Assembly: GCF_012184415.1 (NCBI RefSeq)
Contig: NZ_VTOX01000006.1
Location: forward strand, 240,651 to 304,650
DNA: 64,000 nucleotides
DNA from: Ramlibacter lithotrophicus
GTDB lineage: Bacteria > Pseudomonadota > Gammaproteobacteria > Burkholderiales > Burkholderiaceae_C
Direction of reading: 5' to 3'
The first letter of the stretch is position 1. Each line of letters begins with the position of its first letter. The notes below the pieces were generated by a model that worked only from the letters and a program-made list of their open reading frames with translations, searched no databases and had not been told where the DNA came from. This document shows, in pieces, positions 61,772-64,000 of this stretch. Made by a program: the position numbers and the translations under genes.

Positions 61772-62775
61772 TGAACTCCACCAACACCACCACTTTCGAC
61801 ATCAGCGGGTGCACCGTCGCCATCGCCAAAATGGACCTGCAGCGGCACGATTCGGGCGACGGCAACTACGACGTTTTGTTCGATCTCCTCGTCGACGGTA
61901 AGTCCCACGCGCTGTTTCTCCAGTCGGACGAAGGTGGCGACGGCGAACTTTCCGTCGCGGATTTCTCCGCCGGCATGCACGAGGAGCACATAGCGTTGTT
62001 CGAAGCGCTGGGCCTCGACACCACGAATGTCGGCGGCTTCACGCCTGAAATGGACGCGCTCGACACCGCCGTAGAGCCGCTTGCGGCGGCCGCGAGCGAG
62101 GCAATCGCGGCGGAAAATGACGACTACGAGGACCAGATCGTCTACCGGCTGGACGACATCCGCGACTACCAGGCGCCGCTGTACGAGACGGTGGCACACG
62201 AAGTAACCCCGGCCTATGCACACGTGGAGTTGGACGAAGAGGGCTTCGTCAGCACGAATACTCGCCACCGCACGAGCGGCACCCCCGTCGAAGCGTGGAA
62301 CGGCCGCACGATCGAATGGGAGGTCGAACCGAGCGTTGACGGCGACGAACTCGCGGACTTTCTCGAGAGCGAGGAGTGCGAAAAACTGCTGCAACGGGTT
62401 CATAACGGCCACAGGATCGAGTGGGATGGCCACAACAACGTGGGGCGCCTGACCGGCGACGCCGAGGCGGCGAAAGAAGAATTCGGACGGCTGCTCGAGT
62501 CGTTCGGCGAGGGCGCCGCGCGCGCGGTTGGGCACGCGGCGGACTGGTTTGAGTCGAACTCTCTGGCCGAAGCTTGGCCCGATGGCATGACCCTTTTGCA
62601 GGCGGTGGCTGCGGCGGAAGCGGATGCCAGCGCTCAGGATGTTGTGCTCCTCGGTGACGTCCAGGAGGTGCTGCTTGACAGGGCGGAGGCTGCTTACGAG
62701 CGCGCGAACGACCTTGAAAGCTTCGACCCAATCAAGCGCAAAGAGCTGATCGATAGCTGCCGAATCAGCGAGTAA
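61771..62775 (+). CDS. Acidic protein of unknown function (334 aa)
   Basis: From ATG 61771, preceded by AAAGGAAACTGAAA. The protein is highly acidic, with no membrane segment or signal. Motifs such as ECEKLLQRVHNGHRIEWDGH and a long helical C-terminal part are visible but match no family I know. It is likely to be element backbone. Confidence 0.65.
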   Translation: MNSTNTTTFDISGCTVAIAKMDLQRHDSGDGNYDVLFDLLVDGKSHALFLQSDEGGDGELSVADFSAGMHEEHIALFEALGLDTTNVGGFTPEMDALDTAVEPLAAAASEAIAAENDDYEDQIVYRLDDIRDYQAPLYETVAHEVTPAYAHVELDEEGFVSTNTRHRTSGTPVEAWNGRTIEWEVEPSVDGDELADFLESEECEKLLQRVHNGHRIEWDGHNNVGRLTGDAEAAKEEFGRLLESFGEGAARAVGHAADWFESNSLAEAWPDGMTLLQAVAAAEADASAQDVVLLGDVQEVLLDRAEAAYERANDLESFDPIKRKELIDSCRISE

Positions 62776-63004
62776 TCCCAGGCCTTGGCCGCCCGATCGG
62801 CTTCCGACCCGGCGAATCCGGAGGGGGCACAAACGTGGAAGGATTCCAGGGTCGGCATGTAGATGGTCTTGTGGCTTGCGCCAGTCGCGAGCTCGCGCAC
62901 CGTGACCACAGCTGTCTGCAAATGCGTACCGGTTCTGGCCTGGATGGGCCTGCAGGGAAGGGCTCTCGGGGTCGCGCCTCAATCGTCACGTGGAGCTCAT
63001 TCCG

Positions 63005-63304
63005 ATGGGGTGGCAGCGGCTTTACTCCGACCTTCGCTTCACCCTAGCCGTGATCGCCACATCCAAACGTTGCACCATCGAGATTGCCGGCGCATGGAAA
63101 GGAGACGGGCTGCTTCAGGTGCAGTCGGACACGACGGATCGTGTGGTCCAAGGGGTTCTGCGAAAGGCTCGAGTCCGGGCAATGCATACGTGCATGGAGT
63201 GCGGCAAGCCGGGCAAGCAGCGCGAGCTGGACGAGTGGCGGCAGGCCACGTTGTGTGGCTCATGCGCCGGCCGCGGCTGCTGGCCCTGGAGATTGCACGG
63301 CTGA
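63005..63304 (+). CDS. Small zinc-ribbon-like protein
   Basis: 99 residues from ATG 63005 (GTG 62990 possible). A C-terminal CMECGKPGKQRELDEWRQAT followed by LCGSC forms two CxxC knuckles. The N-terminal part is a mixed alpha/beta region. Similar ribbon proteins are common on integrative elements; function unknown. Confidence 0.5.
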   Translation: MGWQRLYSDLRFTLAVIATSKRCTIEIAGAWKGDGLLQVQSDTTDRVVQGVLRKARVRAMHTCMECGKPGKQRELDEWRQATLCGSCAGRGCWPWRLHG

Positions 63305-63510
63305 TTGCGCTGGATCGGTGTGGCTCGGTGGACCAGCGGCATGAGTTGCAATTTTTTCCGTCGGCGCGCTTGGTCCGCGCGGCCGCGGAAGCAAGCGTCC
63401 TCACGTGCAATCTGCCCGCCAGGTTCGTTCTTGAGCAGCTTGATCACGCCGGACAGCTTCGCTGGCTGGAGAGGCTCAATAATCGTGCGCAGGAGGAAGC
63501 AGGAGCATGA
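63262..63510 (+). CDS. Small hypothetical protein overlapping the zinc-ribbon gene
   Basis: 82 residues from MRRPRLLALEIARLIALDRC to LNNRAQEEAGA. It overlaps the previous gene by 43 bases in another frame. Composition is protein-like with regular hydrophobic spacing (PARFVLEQLDHAGQLRWLER). No family recognised. Confidence 0.42.
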   Translation: MRRPRLLALEIARLIALDRCGSVDQRHELQFFPSARLVRAAAEASVLTCNLPARFVLEQLDHAGQLRWLERLNNRAQEEAGA

Positions 63511-63571
63511 TGCCGAGGCGGTACCCAACACTTACAACGACGCGGAGGCCTCGCGGATGCTGGATGATTAA

Positions 63572-63658
63572 ATGCCAGCGTTGTACTGGCTCGTGCTTTG
63601 CGGCCCTGCAGCGCTCGGAGTCGCCGCTCTATGGTGGGAACACAGAAAGCGGGTGTAG
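63572..63658 (+). CDS. Possible very small membrane protein (28 aa)
   Basis: MPALYWLVLCGPAALGVAAL followed by a basic end (EHRKRV) is a single hydrophobic helix. No ribosome-binding site stands out. Reported because size and composition fit a membrane peptide. Confidence 0.28.
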   Translation: MPALYWLVLCGPAALGVAALWWEHRKRV

Positions 63659-63659
63659 G

Positions 63660-63944
63660 TCAGCCCTCAGCAGGCTTGTCGATGGCAGCGAGCCAGTCCT
63701 CCACCTCCTTAACCGTTAGCGCGTCGCCCATAGCATCGAGCGCACCAGGTGGAAGCGGCACCGCCTCCGCGAGGTACTTCTGCACAGCGTCAACGGCCGG
63801 CAGTTGCAATCGGATATGCGCGGCAGCATTAGGAAACTCTTCTTGGCATACCCGCGCCAGCAGAACCAACAGCGTAAGCAGCCAGGGAACACATGTTGAA
63901 CGTAGCCCATTCAGCGTCAGTCTTGTGCTGCGTGAGTTGCGCAT
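63660..63944 (-). CDS. Hypothetical protein near window end
   Basis: 94 residues from MRNSRSTRLTLNGLRSTCVP. The second half (LQLPAVDAVQKYLAEAVPLP, TVKEVEDWLAAIDKPAEG) is a plausible helical domain. The N-terminal part may be non-coding, with the true start further in. No family recognised. Confidence 0.42.
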   Translation of the reverse strand: MRNSRSTRLTLNGLRSTCVPWLLTLLVLLARVCQEEFPNAAAHIRLQLPAVDAVQKYLAEAVPLPPGALDAMGDALTVKEVEDWLAAIDKPAEG

Positions 63945-64000
63945 TGGTGCTGTGGCATTGGCAGCCGCTCGCGTGGGCGTGGCGAAGGCTTGCGAGAACT

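Noticed and set aside
61497..61901. Plus-strand frame starting MPERDSDIRRL
   Set aside because: Plausible for about 55 residues, but it then becomes His/Arg-rich and overlaps the well-supported gene at 61771 by about 130 bases.

Overview
The window is GC-rich with long, tightly packed reading frames. Its gene content (CopK-family proteins, mer and cus/czc-type clusters, Gram-negative porins, DUF3141, SCO/DsbD) suggests a betaproteobacterium of the Burkholderiales, and the region reads as a large metal-resistance genomic island. About 1-54 kb is accessory metal and stress cargo. About 54-64 kb looks like mobile-element backbone: relaxase, ParB, AAA ATPase, an iteron-like AT-rich site and several hypothetical genes. 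No tRNA, rRNA or CRISPR array was seen.

Layout. (1) 1-4.6 kb: end of a czc-like RND efflux operon. (2) 4.8-6.1 kb: a short mer module (merR divergent from merT-merP and a GDCCVxC protein) without merA. (3) 6.2-15.6 kb: a metal-sensor histidine kinase with no response regulator beside it, copK, a small secreted protein, a lipoprotein and a complete cusCBA copper/silver efflux set whose adaptor carries a fused CusF domain. (4) 15.7-20.1 kb: a tiny lipoprotein, a membrane-anchored HAMP plus RelA/SpoT-type (p)ppGpp synthetase, and a DUF3141 alpha/beta hydrolase. (5) 20.1-35 kb: copper handling and redox folding (two more copK genes, a CusF-like protein, cupredoxin copI, CcmG/DsbB/DsbA-like proteins, DsbD, multicopper oxidase, SCO1, porin) with repeated copies of the small secreted protein. 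(6) 35.4-45.2 kb: a carbohydrate module (YHS domain fused to alpha-glucan phosphorylase, glycosyltransferase, epimerase-membrane fusion, SDR, GH15 glucoamylase). (7) 45.2-54 kb: a possible small RNA and lipoprotein, a Cu+ P-type ATPase with a DUF2933 protein, a second porin, a truncated LysR gene, a nuclease-like gene and a DUF5676 protein. (8) 54-64 kb: group II intron debris and the element backbone.

The most striking pattern is regulatory. About twenty sites share one architecture: TGACA, 4 bases, TGTMATC, 4 bases, then CGTCAGC, with a -10 hexamer close to TACAGT whose first base lies 48 bases from the first base of the box. This is a CusR/CopR-type palindrome with an added third half-site. 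It precedes not only copper genes but also the (p)ppGpp synthetase, the DUF3141 protein, the YHS-glucan phosphorylase, both porins, a LysR fragment, the nuclease-like gene and several unknown small secreted proteins. Most of the island therefore looks like one metal-induced regulon that couples copper detoxification to periplasmic redox repair, storage carbohydrate and an alarmone response. The matching response regulator is not in this window.

All identifications come from reading translated sequence and motifs by eye. Family names rest on remembered motifs, not on searches.
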